DNA of 64,000 nt, taken from contig NZ_AP022620.1 in the NCBI RefSeq assembly GCF_010731855.1, positions 496,001-560,000 on the forward strand, given 5' to 3'. The stretch comes from Mycolicibacterium anyangense. Lineage in GTDB: Bacteria > Actinomycetota > Actinomycetes > Mycobacteriales > Mycobacteriaceae. Positions 53,361-62,188 of this stretch are shown here, piece by piece (within the stretch, counting starts at the first letter, position 1; each line of letters starts with the position of its first letter). Below the pieces are notes generated by a model. The model made no database searches, was not told the origin of the DNA, and saw only the letters and a list, made by a program, of their open reading frames with translations. Position numbers and translations under genes: made by a program.

Positions 53361-54535
53361 TGACGAGGGTGACCTTCCTGCTGTCGAAGGACCCCGAGAC
53401 CGAGCACGGCGGCGATCTCACGCTGTCACGTCTGGTGATGTCCCTGGTGGCCGAGTCCTGGTACGTCGACGGCATCTGCCTGTCCGGTCGGGCCGGCGCG
53501 GCGGCGTCGACACCGATGCCCGCCGGTGTGCCGTTGGTCAGGGTGGCCAAGCCGCCGGTGCGACGGACCGGCCTGGCCGTCGAGGCGCTACGCTCCCGGC
53601 GCAGTCTGGTGCACGTGCGGTTCGACACCCCTGCACTGGTGTCGGCTGTCGAGGACTGCGACGCCGACGTGTTCTTCGCGGAGCACAGCTACATGGCCGA
53701 GTCGTTCCTGCGCTCAGCGCATTTCGGCGATCGCGGCCTGGTGGTCAACACTGTCAACTCCGAGTCTGAGGTGTGGCAGGCGACCAGGGGGCGGCTGGGC
53801 CGAGTAGAAGCTCCCCGGTTGGTCCGAGACGAGCTTCGGGTGGCCCGCGCCGCCGATGCCGTCGGCACCTACGATGCCCAGGAAGCCGAGATGTATCAGC
53901 GTGCCGGAGTGTCCGGTGCGCGCTGGGTCGAGCTCACGCTGCCGCCCGCCGCACAGCTCGATCTCGGGGCCACCGGCCCGCGGCTGGCGTTCATCGGCAC
54001 CCGGGACTGGCCGCCGAATCAGGAGGCGTTTCTCGAGGCGCTCCGGTTGTGGCCGCGAATCGCCGACGGGATCCCCGGCGCCGAACTGGTGATCATCGGA
54101 GCCCGCAAGCCCGGTGCCGTCGACCCGCCCTACCCCCCGGGCGTTCGGGACGTCGGATTCGTCGACGACCTACCGGGACTCCTCGCGACGTGTCGGGCGC
54201 TGATCGCCCCGGTGAAGACCGGCGGCGGGGTCCGGGTGAAGATTCTCGACGCGGCGCGGGCCGGCCTGCCGATCGTCGGTAGTTCGGCGGCCGTCGGATC
54301 GTTGAAAGACCATCTGCGACTACCGGTCTACGACACCGACGGGGCGTTCGTGCAAGCTTGTCGGCGGTATCTCCTCGATCGCGGCGCCGCGGAGTCCGAC
54401 GGCGCTGCCCTCTACGAGGTCAACGCGGCGCACTGGCAGGACCGCCGACCGCACCAGGCCGTGGCTGACCTGGTGACCTTGGCCGGGCAGGCTAGGACAG
54501 GGTCACCACCGCGCCGGCCGCAGGTGTCCAGGTGA
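53360..54535 (+). CDS. GT4-like glycosyltransferase
   Basis: A 391-residue GT-B glycosyltransferase. RLAFIGTRDWPPNQEAFLEALRLWPRIADGIPGAELVIIGARKP is the start of the donor domain, and VRDVGFVDDLPGLLATCRALIAPVKTGGGVRVKILDAARAGLPIVGS is the nucleotide-sugar site with the Glu position replaced in the K-I-L-D helix, as in some GT4 subgroups. Its TGA-coupled start follows Wzx. The last 44 bases overlap the converging glycoside hydrolase gene, so the two transcripts run into each other. Confidence 0.85.
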   Translation: MTRVTFLLSKDPETEHGGDLTLSRLVMSLVAESWYVDGICLSGRAGAAASTPMPAGVPLVRVAKPPVRRTGLAVEALRSRRSLVHVRFDTPALVSAVEDCDADVFFAEHSYMAESFLRSAHFGDRGLVVNTVNSESEVWQATRGRLGRVEAPRLVRDELRVARAADAVGTYDAQEAEMYQRAGVSGARWVELTLPPAAQLDLGATGPRLAFIGTRDWPPNQEAFLEALRLWPRIADGIPGAELVIIGARKPGAVDPPYPPGVRDVGFVDDLPGLLATCRALIAPVKTGGGVRVKILDAARAGLPIVGSSAAVGSLKDHLRLPVYDTDGAFVQACRRYLLDRGAAESDGAALYEVNAAHWQDRRPHQAVADLVTLAGQARTGSPPRRPQVSR

Positions 54536-56027
54536 TCCGGCCGTGCTGGAAGTCGACCGCCACGCCGCCGGTGGACAGCGGCACTTCGTCGGTGGTGGCC
54601 AGACCCAGTGCCGAGGTCCACGCCGCCGCGATCCCACTGCCGATCGCGTGAGCGCCGGTGGCCGCGGAGTAGAAGATCCGCACCCCGGTGTCGAAATCCT
54701 GGTAGCCGTTGGCGAAGGGACCCGTCGGTGCCACCCCCAGCGGTCTGGCCTTGAGGGCGACCGGGTTGGGGGAGGACAGATATCCTGCCGCGGTCGTCTC
54801 GAACACCGTGGCATTGGTGCGCACTTGCGCCCAGATGGTCGGCGTCGCCTTGTACACCGGACTCAGCACGGTGCCGTAGGCGGTGTTGGTGACCGTGCTG
54901 AAGCGCTGGAACTCAGCAGTTTTCGGGATGCCGTTCGCGATCTGCCACTGCAGCACCTGCTGGGCGATCTTCGGTGTCCAGTCCGACCGGAAGACACCGA
55001 AAGTATCCTCCGGGTCGGAGCTGCCGGTGGCCTTGTCGCGAGTGGTGTAGACCAGGAGCGGGCCGGTGTAGGGCATTTCCTGCCATTTGGTCACGATGTC
55101 GTTGATCATCGAGCTCTGGGTGTTCTCGTCCACCGTCGCCGTAGGTTCGCCGTACTCGGTTGCCCAGATCTTCTTGGCCGAGTCACCGTTGGTCACCATC
55201 ACCGTGCGCATGTCCATCAGCTGCTGCACAGGCGAATTGGCGATGTCCACACCGGAGGAGAACGGGAGGCTGTATTGGTACGGATGGAATGACACTGCAT
55301 CGAAGTAGCTCTTGGCGCCCGCGGCGTACATCTGGGTGAGGAAGGACGCCGGATCGGTGGTGGTGGCCGAGGTGATGTCAGCCCCGAGGGCGCCCGCGAC
55401 CACCTGCAGCGACGAGGACACCGACTTGATCGCGGGATAGGCCGCCTTGAGCAGAGCGGTGTAACCGGCCGGATCGGGTCCGGGCGAATAGAACAGCGAC
55501 GAGTTGGGCTCGTTCCAGATTTCGTAGGCCGAGATCTTGCCCGAGTAGCGGGTGGCGGCAGCTTTGGCGAAGGAGCCGAAGTCCGAGGGTGAGGACGGCT
55601 TGCCGATCATCGGTGCGGTTCCGGCAGCCCTGGCCCAGTCGGGGGTGAAGGCGATGATGCCCAGGACCGACATCGACCGTGCCACAGCGGCATTGATCAC
55701 GGTGTCCACCTGTGTCCAGTTCAACGTCCCCTTCGTCTGCTCGACGATGGACCACGGGATGACGGTGCGCACAGTCCTGGCGCCGGTGGCTACCATCAGG
55801 TCCAGGGTGTGGCCGATGTCGGTGGCGGTCATGGACAGGAACTCGCCGGGCTGGGAGAACCCGATTGTGGTGGGAGCCGGGTTGATCACCGCTGCCTCGG
55901 CGACGGCGTCGTGGCGGTCGGTTCTGCTCGGCCACAGCACCAGCGCGGTGCCGACGGCTGCGGCGATGAGCACCGCAGTGGCCAGTGTGCCGAACCGGCT
56001 GATGCGCAGGCCCCTGATCGGTGTCAT
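54492..56027 (-). CDS. Exported clan-A glycoside hydrolase with LGFP-like repeats
   Basis: A 511-residue protein with an N-terminal signal or anchor helix (LATAVLIAAAVGTALVLW). A TIM-barrel domain of GH5/GH39 type occupies about 60-370, with acid/base Glu173 in YEIWNEPN and probable nucleophile Glu291 in IWATEYGEP. The C-terminal region (about 395-511) has repeats resembling LGFP cell-wall modules (PNPVALKARPLGVAPTGPFANG, TGAHAIGSGIAAAWTSALGLATTDEVP). It would cut the polymer made by this locus, or a related glycan, at the wall. Its ATG overlaps the wzy stop on the same strand. Confidence 0.82.
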   Translation of the reverse strand: MTPIRGLRISRFGTLATAVLIAAAVGTALVLWPSRTDRHDAVAEAAVINPAPTTIGFSQPGEFLSMTATDIGHTLDLMVATGARTVRTVIPWSIVEQTKGTLNWTQVDTVINAAVARSMSVLGIIAFTPDWARAAGTAPMIGKPSSPSDFGSFAKAAATRYSGKISAYEIWNEPNSSLFYSPGPDPAGYTALLKAAYPAIKSVSSSLQVVAGALGADITSATTTDPASFLTQMYAAGAKSYFDAVSFHPYQYSLPFSSGVDIANSPVQQLMDMRTVMVTNGDSAKKIWATEYGEPTATVDENTQSSMINDIVTKWQEMPYTGPLLVYTTRDKATGSSDPEDTFGVFRSDWTPKIAQQVLQWQIANGIPKTAEFQRFSTVTNTAYGTVLSPVYKATPTIWAQVRTNATVFETTAAGYLSSPNPVALKARPLGVAPTGPFANGYQDFDTGVRIFYSAATGAHAIGSGIAAAWTSALGLATTDEVPLSTGGVAVDFQHGRITWTPAAGAVVTLS

Positions 56028-57427
56028 CGGACTCCCTGAACTAGTGCGTCATCGCGGTAGCCGAGCTGAACCGCAGATTGTTGTTGGTGTGGATCATTTT
56101 TCGCAAGGAACACCAGGAACACCGAGAACATCATCGTCACCGATGGAATCGTGACGACCGGGAAGTCGAGCTGTAGCGCGACCACGGTGAAGCCGATGAA
56201 GATGCCGGCCAGCGCGGCCTGCGGGGTATCGCCGCCACGCAATGTCCGGTAGGCGACCGTCACGGCGATCAGCAGTATCGCGACGAAGATCAGCCCGGTG
56301 ATGATGCCACCGCGGTAGACGGTGAGCAGGGGGGCATTGGCGACGTAGTTCACTTCGAAGCTCTTGCTGGGATCCTTGAATTCCGGCCTGCCCCAGCCCA
56401 GTCCGAACAGCCAGTGACCGTGCATCACGGAGGTGAAGTTGTCCAGTGCATCGGCGCGTGCCGATGATCCGGCGTCGCCGCTGCCGAATGACGAGAACAC
56501 CCGTCGGCGGACCTGGGGGGTGGCTGCGGCTGCGAGGACCGCCACACCCAGCGTGACGAAGATGGTGCGCCGTTGCTTGCTGCTCAGGGTATGGAACAGC
56601 ACAACGATGACGAGGCCGCCAAGAATGCTGAACAACGCTGCGCGACTGAGGGTGAGCGCAACGCACACCACGAAAAGTGTGGCCAATCCCACACGGCGCC
56701 AGCCGCTGAAGACCACGAGAGTGACGGCGAGCGCCACCAGCAGGCCGATTCCCGCGGTGTTCGGATCGATGTAGGTTCCGGCCAGGCGCACGGCATTTCC
56801 GCTGTCGCTGTAGACGAATCGGGTGCTGTTGGACTCCCGGCCGTACCCGACGACGGACAGATAGCTGATCAGACGGCCTTCGGGATCGGCGGCGACGATG
56901 GTGATGGCGAACAGGGCCGCGGCTGCCGAGGCCCCGGCGTAGATGCGGCCGAAACGGCTCAGATCCGCTGGAGAAAGCCGCAATAGTGCGATCACGAGGA
57001 CGGTCGACACCGTCCATTTGCCGAATTCCGCGATATCAGTGGGTGACTCGAAAGTGGCGGCCACCGACACTGCGGAGGCCACCACCAAGACGGCGATGCC
57101 AATTTCCAAGGGCGCCAAGGTGTTGTTGTCGTTGCGATGTAGCAACGAAGCTAAGAGGACGGCGATGCCGAGGCCGAACGTCAGCGGGGCATGGACGCCT
57201 GGGAAGTATCCGAAGGGCAGCGCCGCCAGCGCGCCCGCCAGTAACCAGTACAGCCACAGGGGATGTCGGATGCCGACATAGGTGCCCACCACCGCGCTGC
57301 TGAGGCCGAGCAGGGCCGCAACGGGTAGCGCGCCGCCGACCAGTGCCGCTCCGGACAGCAAACAACAGACGGCGACGATCGCAACGTCCGAAAGTATTGT
57401 CATGAGCGTAATTTTGTTGTGCTGCAC
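56024..57427 (-). CDS. Wzy/O-antigen-ligase-like polymerase
   Basis: A 467-residue polytopic protein with about twelve hydrophobic helices and one larger extracytoplasmic loop (about 320-370). FVVCVALTLSRAALFSILGG is the Wzy_C/WaaL hallmark (SRAA after a helix), and HGHWLFGLGWGRPEF holds the conserved GxG-type loop. It would polymerise lipid-linked repeat units or ligate the chain. It is transcribed divergently from the Wzz-CpsD gene and translationally coupled to the glycoside hydrolase, so polymerase and hydrolase are made together. Confidence 0.85.
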   Translation of the reverse strand: MQHNKITLMTILSDVAIVAVCCLLSGAALVGGALPVAALLGLSSAVVGTYVGIRHPLWLYWLLAGALAALPFGYFPGVHAPLTFGLGIAVLLASLLHRNDNNTLAPLEIGIAVLVVASAVSVAATFESPTDIAEFGKWTVSTVLVIALLRLSPADLSRFGRIYAGASAAAALFAITIVAADPEGRLISYLSVVGYGRESNSTRFVYSDSGNAVRLAGTYIDPNTAGIGLLVALAVTLVVFSGWRRVGLATLFVVCVALTLSRAALFSILGGLVIVVLFHTLSSKQRRTIFVTLGVAVLAAAATPQVRRRVFSSFGSGDAGSSARADALDNFTSVMHGHWLFGLGWGRPEFKDPSKSFEVNYVANAPLLTVYRGGIITGLIFVAILLIAVTVAYRTLRGGDTPQAALAGIFIGFTVVALQLDFPVVTIPSVTMMFSVFLVFLAKNDPHQQQSAVQLGYRDDALVQGVR

Positions 57428-57553
57428 GGGAATATGCTCGCATCTCTACCGGGTGATGCAACAGAGCGAGCACACTCGTGTTGTGCCGGATCGCCGCGGG
57501 GCGGCTAAGGTTATCGGTGGTCGGGAGCCAGGTAAGGGGAATGGAGATCCGGC
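57428..57553. promoter_or_regulatory. Divergent promoter region, wzy / wzz-cpsD
   Basis: A 126-base gap that must carry promoters in both directions. The GGAG at 57542-57546 is the ribosome site for the TTG start of the Wzz-CpsD gene. No clear operator dyad was found. Confidence 0.5.
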
Positions 57554-59032
57554 TTGGGTATTGGCGACTACCTCAGAATCGTCCGCCGCTACTGGTGGGT
57601 CGCTGTGGTCGTCACCCTGATGGGTGGCGGTATCGGATATGCCCTTGCGGCGACCAGTGTTCCGATGTACGAGTCCACCGCTCGGTTGTTCGTGAGCACC
57701 CAGGGTGGTACCTCGGTGGGCGAGGCGTACCAGAACAACCTGTTCTCCCAGGAACGCGTGGTGTCCTACGCCGGGTTGGCGACCAGCGAGCAGGTCGCAG
57801 CGCGCGCAGCCAACCAACTCAAGACCGGTATTTCGACCGACGACCTGCGCTCGCGGATCTCGGCCCACCCGGTGGACAAGACCGTGCTGCTCGACATCGC
57901 GGTGCGCGATCATGACCCGTCGACCGCACAGATGTACGCCAACGCCGTGTCCGACCAACTCGTCGAGGTGATCAGCGAGCTGGAGACCTCACGGCGCGGG
58001 GGCAGCCCGGCGGCCGGAGTGGTGGTGGTCGATGACGCCACCTACCCGCAGCTGCCGATCGGTCCGACGGTTCTGGCCCGGATACTGCTGGGCGTTGCGG
58101 GCGGGCTGGCCGCCGGCCTGGTTCTCACCATCCTGGTGGGTCTGCTCGACACCCGACTGCGGCGCACCGCCGCGGCGCAGGCCACGACCGACTCGCTGGT
58201 GCTGGCGACGCTGCCCGCTGATCCCGGCCGCGCCACCCTTGAGGTCGCCGACCTCGATTCCGGTGGGCCGTATGTCGAGCGATTGGCCGAACTGTGCACC
58301 AACCTGCAGTTCGCGCGGACCGCCGACGGTGGCAGGCCGCATGTACTGGCCGTCACCAGTGCCCAGCGCGGGGAAGGGCGCACCACCGTGGTCATCGATC
58401 TGGCCGCCGCGCTGACCGAAAGTGGGCACCGCGTCGTCGTCGTCGACGCAGACCTGCCCAACCCGGCCTTGGCCAAGCGACTGGGACTGACGGCCGAGCA
58501 GCTCTCGACGGCGCGCAGGCGCGGACTGAGCACGGTGCTGGCCGGCCAGCATGATGTTGCCACGATCCTCATTCCCGACGCGGGCGGGCATGGGTTCAGC
58601 CTCGTTCCCGCCGGACCGGTACCCAAGGGCGGCAGCCGGTGGTGGCCCGCCGGTGACGCCGACGACGCCTTGGCGGTGTTGCGCGACCAGTTCGACTACG
58701 TGTTGATCGACACCCCGCCGTTGGCGCTGAGCACCGAGGGTGCGTTCGTGGCCGGCTCCGGCGACGGTGCGCTCGTGGTGGTGAGATTGGGCCGGACCCG
58801 GCTTCCTGCGCTGCGTCGCGCGATCGCCACACTGCGGGCCACCCACACCGACATCGTCGGTACCGTGGCCACTTTCGAGAGCGGTCATCGCCGCAAGATC
58901 GCCGAGCACCGGCGACACCTGCAGCGCAGCTCGGCGCAGGCACCGTCCACCGACAACGCCGGCACACCGGACGCCGCCGACGTCGCGGCCGAACCTGCCG
59001 CGCTGTCTCGAGTCGGCAACCGGGAGCCGTGA
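57554..59032 (+). CDS. Wzz-CpsD-like polysaccharide co-polymerase with altered Walker A
   Basis: A 492-residue protein. Two helices (about 15-33 and 175-200) bracket a Wzz domain. The cytoplasmic C-terminal domain resembles bacterial tyrosine kinases: Walker A is SAQRGEGRTTV with Arg276 in place of the essential Lys, Walker A' is VVVVDADLPNP and Walker B YVLIDTPPL. No Tyr cluster is present in the C-terminal tail. It therefore may bind nucleotide poorly or not at all and act structurally in chain-length control. TTG is used as start because GGAG precedes it. GTGA overlap to the next gene. Confidence 0.88.
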   Translation: MGIGDYLRIVRRYWWVAVVVTLMGGGIGYALAATSVPMYESTARLFVSTQGGTSVGEAYQNNLFSQERVVSYAGLATSEQVAARAANQLKTGISTDDLRSRISAHPVDKTVLLDIAVRDHDPSTAQMYANAVSDQLVEVISELETSRRGGSPAAGVVVVDDATYPQLPIGPTVLARILLGVAGGLAAGLVLTILVGLLDTRLRRTAAAQATTDSLVLATLPADPGRATLEVADLDSGGPYVERLAELCTNLQFARTADGGRPHVLAVTSAQRGEGRTTVVIDLAAALTESGHRVVVVDADLPNPALAKRLGLTAEQLSTARRRGLSTVLAGQHDVATILIPDAGGHGFSLVPAGPVPKGGSRWWPAGDADDALAVLRDQFDYVLIDTPPLALSTEGAFVAGSGDGALVVVRLGRTRLPALRRAIATLRATHTDIVGTVATFESGHRRKIAEHRRHLQRSSAQAPSTDNAGTPDAADVAAEPAALSRVGNREP

Positions 59033-60273
59033 GCGCCCGCCGGCGGTGGACGGCGGTCCCCGCTCTGATCGCGCTGCTGGTCGGGGGCTGCAGCCCGCCG
59101 CCACCCGCGGCGGAACCGAAGGTCATGCCCGGCACTGAAATCCGTGATCTCTCTCCGTCGTTCGCCGGTGCCCCGGACCTGCCGCCGCCCGACCTCAGCG
59201 ACGACGGTCCGGGTTCGCTGGTCAGTGTGAAGCGATTCGGGCCCAATGCCGATCTCGACGAGGTCGACGCGACGGCGTTCCGGGTGGTCTACCGGTCGAC
59301 GTCGGAGACCGGCGGACCCACCGACGTCTCGGGGTTGGTCGCGATCCCGCCGGGACCGCCACCCAAGGCGGGCTGGCCGGTGGTCTCCTTCGGCCACGGC
59401 ACCTCCGGTGTGCTCAACCGTTGTGCCCCGACCAGTTACGAAAACCTGCTGGGCAACGCGCCCATGATCGCGGCGCTCGTGCAGAACGGCTTCGTGGTGG
59501 CCATGACCGACTACGAGGGCCTGGGCGTGCCCGGCTTCACCCATCCATACCTGGACTCGCGGGTGTTCGGCCGCAACATGATCGACGCCGTGCGGGCGGC
59601 CCGCCGGATCGACCCGCGTGCGGGTGAGCGGTGGGCGGCCTACGGGGTGTCGCTCGGTGGAATGGCCGCCTGGGCCGCGGCCGACCAGGCCGGCGGCTAC
59701 GGGGGCGGACTGACGCTGGTGGGCACTGCCGCACTGGTGCCGGTCGCCGATATGACGGGCCTGGCTGATGCGGCGGCCAACGGTACGCTGACCCGCGAAC
59801 AGATGCCGCTGCTGGCTTTCGCCCTCCAGGGGATGGCCTGGTCCCATCCGGATTTCGACCTCGCCGACTACGTGTCGGGCTATACCAAGGCGCACTGGGA
59901 CGAATTGCTGGACTGCACGCCCGCCGATCCGGGCCGCTACACCGGCGTGGTCAACGGTATGCAGGCCTCGGACTTGCGCCCGGCCACACCGCAGGCCACG
60001 GCCCGGCTGCGGGCGCTGTTGCGGCAGATGGCATTGCCGCAACACCGGGCCACCGGCCCGCTGCTCGTCCAGTTCGGCACCATGGATCCGCTCGTCAACG
60101 ACGACTGGACCAAAGCCGCCATTGGTAGTGCCTGCGCCCAGGGCGATGTGGTGGATTTCGAGGAACGGATCGGTGAGGGGCACGCCGATCTCGACTCGAG
60201 CCGGTCGTTGCCGTGGGTGAAGGCCCGTTTCGACGGCCAGCGTCCCTTCGACGGGTGTGTGGGACAGCGATGA
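59029..60273 (+). CDS. Exported lipoprotein esterase, secretory-lipase family (1 of 3)
   Basis: A 414-residue alpha/beta hydrolase with a lipoprotein signal (ALIALLVGGCS, Cys near residue 22). FGHGTSGVLNRCAP forms the oxyanion region. The nucleophile Ser is in GVSLGGMAAW, with LLVQFGTMDPLVNDDW (Asp) and GEGHADLDSS (His) completing the triad. The family cleaves acyl esters. As part of a polysaccharide operon it may remove or transfer acyl groups on the exported polymer. It overlaps both neighbours by four bases or less. Confidence 0.87.
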   Translation: MSARRRWTAVPALIALLVGGCSPPPPAAEPKVMPGTEIRDLSPSFAGAPDLPPPDLSDDGPGSLVSVKRFGPNADLDEVDATAFRVVYRSTSETGGPTDVSGLVAIPPGPPPKAGWPVVSFGHGTSGVLNRCAPTSYENLLGNAPMIAALVQNGFVVAMTDYEGLGVPGFTHPYLDSRVFGRNMIDAVRAARRIDPRAGERWAAYGVSLGGMAAWAAADQAGGYGGGLTLVGTAALVPVADMTGLADAAANGTLTREQMPLLAFALQGMAWSHPDFDLADYVSGYTKAHWDELLDCTPADPGRYTGVVNGMQASDLRPATPQATARLRALLRQMALPQHRATGPLLVQFGTMDPLVNDDWTKAAIGSACAQGDVVDFEERIGEGHADLDSSRSLPWVKARFDGQRPFDGCVGQR

Positions 60274-60944
60274 TGGAGTCGGTATCCCCGCCGCGGCTGC
60301 GCGACTACGTCACGATCCTGCGTGATTCCTGGTGGGTGATCCTGGCCGCCACCGTTCTGGCCGGAGCCGTCGGCTGGTGGGTGGCACACACCCGGGAGAC
60401 GACCTACACCGCACAGGTGTCGGTGTTCGCTACGGTTCCCGGTGCCGCCGAACCCCGCAGCGCTTTCAGTGGGAGCCGCGACGCGCTCGCGAGGATGGAA
60501 GGCTATGCGGCTCTCGCTGTTTCGCGACAGGTTCTGGCCCGCACGATTGCCGATCGCCATCTGGCCACCACGCCCAGCCAGCTCGCCGAACACGTCCGCG
60601 CCGAGGTGACACCGGGCTCGGTCCTGCTCGCCGTCCGCGTCACCGACACCGATGAGCGGCAGGCGGTCGCGACTGCGGACGCGCTGGGCCGCAGCCTCAT
60701 CGCGGTGGCCGGCGAACTGGAATGGTCCGGACAGGGGCCCACCGGTGCCCTGATCCCGGTCGGTGGCGCCGCGGCCACCCAGGTGCGGGCCGATGCCGGG
60801 CGTTACGTCGCACTCGGTGCCGCCCTGGGTTCTGTGCTGAGTTCGGTGCTGGTGCTGGCCAGGGGGATTCGCAGCGCGACGGTGCTGACGGTGGGACAAC
60901 TCGACCACGTGGTCATCGATGCGATCGGAGACGGTAGGAGATGA
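60270..60944 (+). CDS. Second Wzz-like chain-length protein
   Basis: A 224-residue protein with a helix near each end (WWVILAATVLAGAVGWWVA and VALGAALGSVLSSVLVLARG) and an extracytoplasmic coiled region between. This is the Wzz layout without a kinase domain; PRLRDYVTILRDSWWVI is the usual entry. It could form mixed oligomers with the larger Wzz-CpsD-like protein. The ATG at 60270 overlaps the esterase stop, and its own TGA overlaps the next esterase ATG. Confidence 0.85.
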   Translation: MMESVSPPRLRDYVTILRDSWWVILAATVLAGAVGWWVAHTRETTYTAQVSVFATVPGAAEPRSAFSGSRDALARMEGYAALAVSRQVLARTIADRHLATTPSQLAEHVRAEVTPGSVLLAVRVTDTDERQAVATADALGRSLIAVAGELEWSGQGPTGALIPVGGAAATQVRADAGRYVALGAALGSVLSSVLVLARGIRSATVLTVGQLDHVVIDAIGDGRR

Positions 60945-62188
60945 ACCAGACGAAATGGTGGCTCATGCCGATCTGGCTGACGGCGATGCTCACCCTGGTG
61001 TCATGTTCAGCACTGCCGCACCCGCCCGCCCCGGCCCACCCCGAGGTCGGTGCCCTCGCGATCCCCGGTGACTTCACCGGTTCCGGGCCCGGGACGCTGA
61101 AGTCCGCCGCGACGCTGCCGACCATCGACCGCCGCATCACCGCGGTATCGGCGACCGCCGCCCGCATCACCTACACCTCGGAATCGGGTATCGACGGCAG
61201 CAGCCAACTCGTGTCGGGCACGGTCTTCGTCCCGCGCGGGACACCACCGCAGGGCGGCTGGCCCGTGGTGGCTTTCGGACACGGATCGACCGGCGTCCAA
61301 CACGATTGCGCGCCGTCGCTGTCTCCGACGCTGTTGGGCACCTCGGAGGTGGTGGTGCCGCTGGTGAAAGCCGGCTACGTGGTGACGGTGACGGACTTCC
61401 AGGGCCTTGGCCTCGACGGCACCTACCACCCCTATCTCGATGCCGGAACCGAGGGGCGCAACCTCATCGACTCCGTACGTGCGGCGCGAAAACTGGTGCC
61501 CGGCACCTCGACTCGCTGGGTGGCCTTCGGCGGCTCGCAGGGCGGCCAGGCCGCCTGGGCGGCCAACGAGCTGGCCGCCGGTTACGGCAGCGGGCTGGAC
61601 CTGCTCGGTTCGGTCAGCCTGGTCCCGGCCACCGATCTGACCGGCCTGGCCGATGCGGCAGCGGCCGGCACGCTGACCGCTGACCAGGGCCCGCTCCTGC
61701 AGTGGATCCTCTACGCGCTGGCCGAGGAGAACCCACAGCTCAATCTCGACGACTACCGCCGCGGCATCGTCGCGCAGAACTGGGCCGTGCTGTCCTCCTG
61801 CTCACCCGACACCGCCGGCCAGCGTGCACAGGTCGCCCAACGCATCACCGCCGACGATCTGCGCCCGGCGACGCCAGCCGCCACCGACGCACTGCGCGGC
61901 TACCTGGCCCGGATGAGTGTGCCGCAACAGCGTTCCAGCGCACCGATGCTCGTTATCTATGGCGGCCGGGACAACCTGATCTCAGCCGCCTGGACCAAGC
62001 AGGCGCTCGACAAGACCTGCGCGATGGGCAGCACCGTCGAGTACTACCTGCAGCCCGACAAGGGCCATGGCGACATCGACGCCGCGGTGGCGTTCGACTG
62101 GATTCATCAGCGATTCGACGGCGACACCCCGCTGAATGCGTGCCCACCACGCGCCACCGACCAGACGCCGGGACAGGCCCGCCAATGA
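60941..62188 (+). CDS. Exported lipoprotein esterase, secretory-lipase family (2 of 3)
   Basis: A 415-residue paralogue of the esterase at 59029. The lipobox is LTLVSCS (Cys near residue 22). Shared blocks in the same order are GSGPGTLKSA, FGHGSTGVQHDCAP, TDFQGLGLDGTYHPYLDAG, GRNLIDSVRAARKL, the nucleophile GGSQGGQAAWA, LVPATDLTGLADAA, and the Asp and His regions MLVIYGGRDNLIS and DKGHGDID. It lies between a Wzz and the acyltransferase, so opposing acylation and deacylation activities are encoded side by side. Confidence 0.88.
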   Translation: MNQTKWWLMPIWLTAMLTLVSCSALPHPPAPAHPEVGALAIPGDFTGSGPGTLKSAATLPTIDRRITAVSATAARITYTSESGIDGSSQLVSGTVFVPRGTPPQGGWPVVAFGHGSTGVQHDCAPSLSPTLLGTSEVVVPLVKAGYVVTVTDFQGLGLDGTYHPYLDAGTEGRNLIDSVRAARKLVPGTSTRWVAFGGSQGGQAAWAANELAAGYGSGLDLLGSVSLVPATDLTGLADAAAAGTLTADQGPLLQWILYALAEENPQLNLDDYRRGIVAQNWAVLSSCSPDTAGQRAQVAQRITADDLRPATPAATDALRGYLARMSVPQQRSSAPMLVIYGGRDNLISAAWTKQALDKTCAMGSTVEYYLQPDKGHGDIDAAVAFDWIHQRFDGDTPLNACPPRATDQTPGQARQ

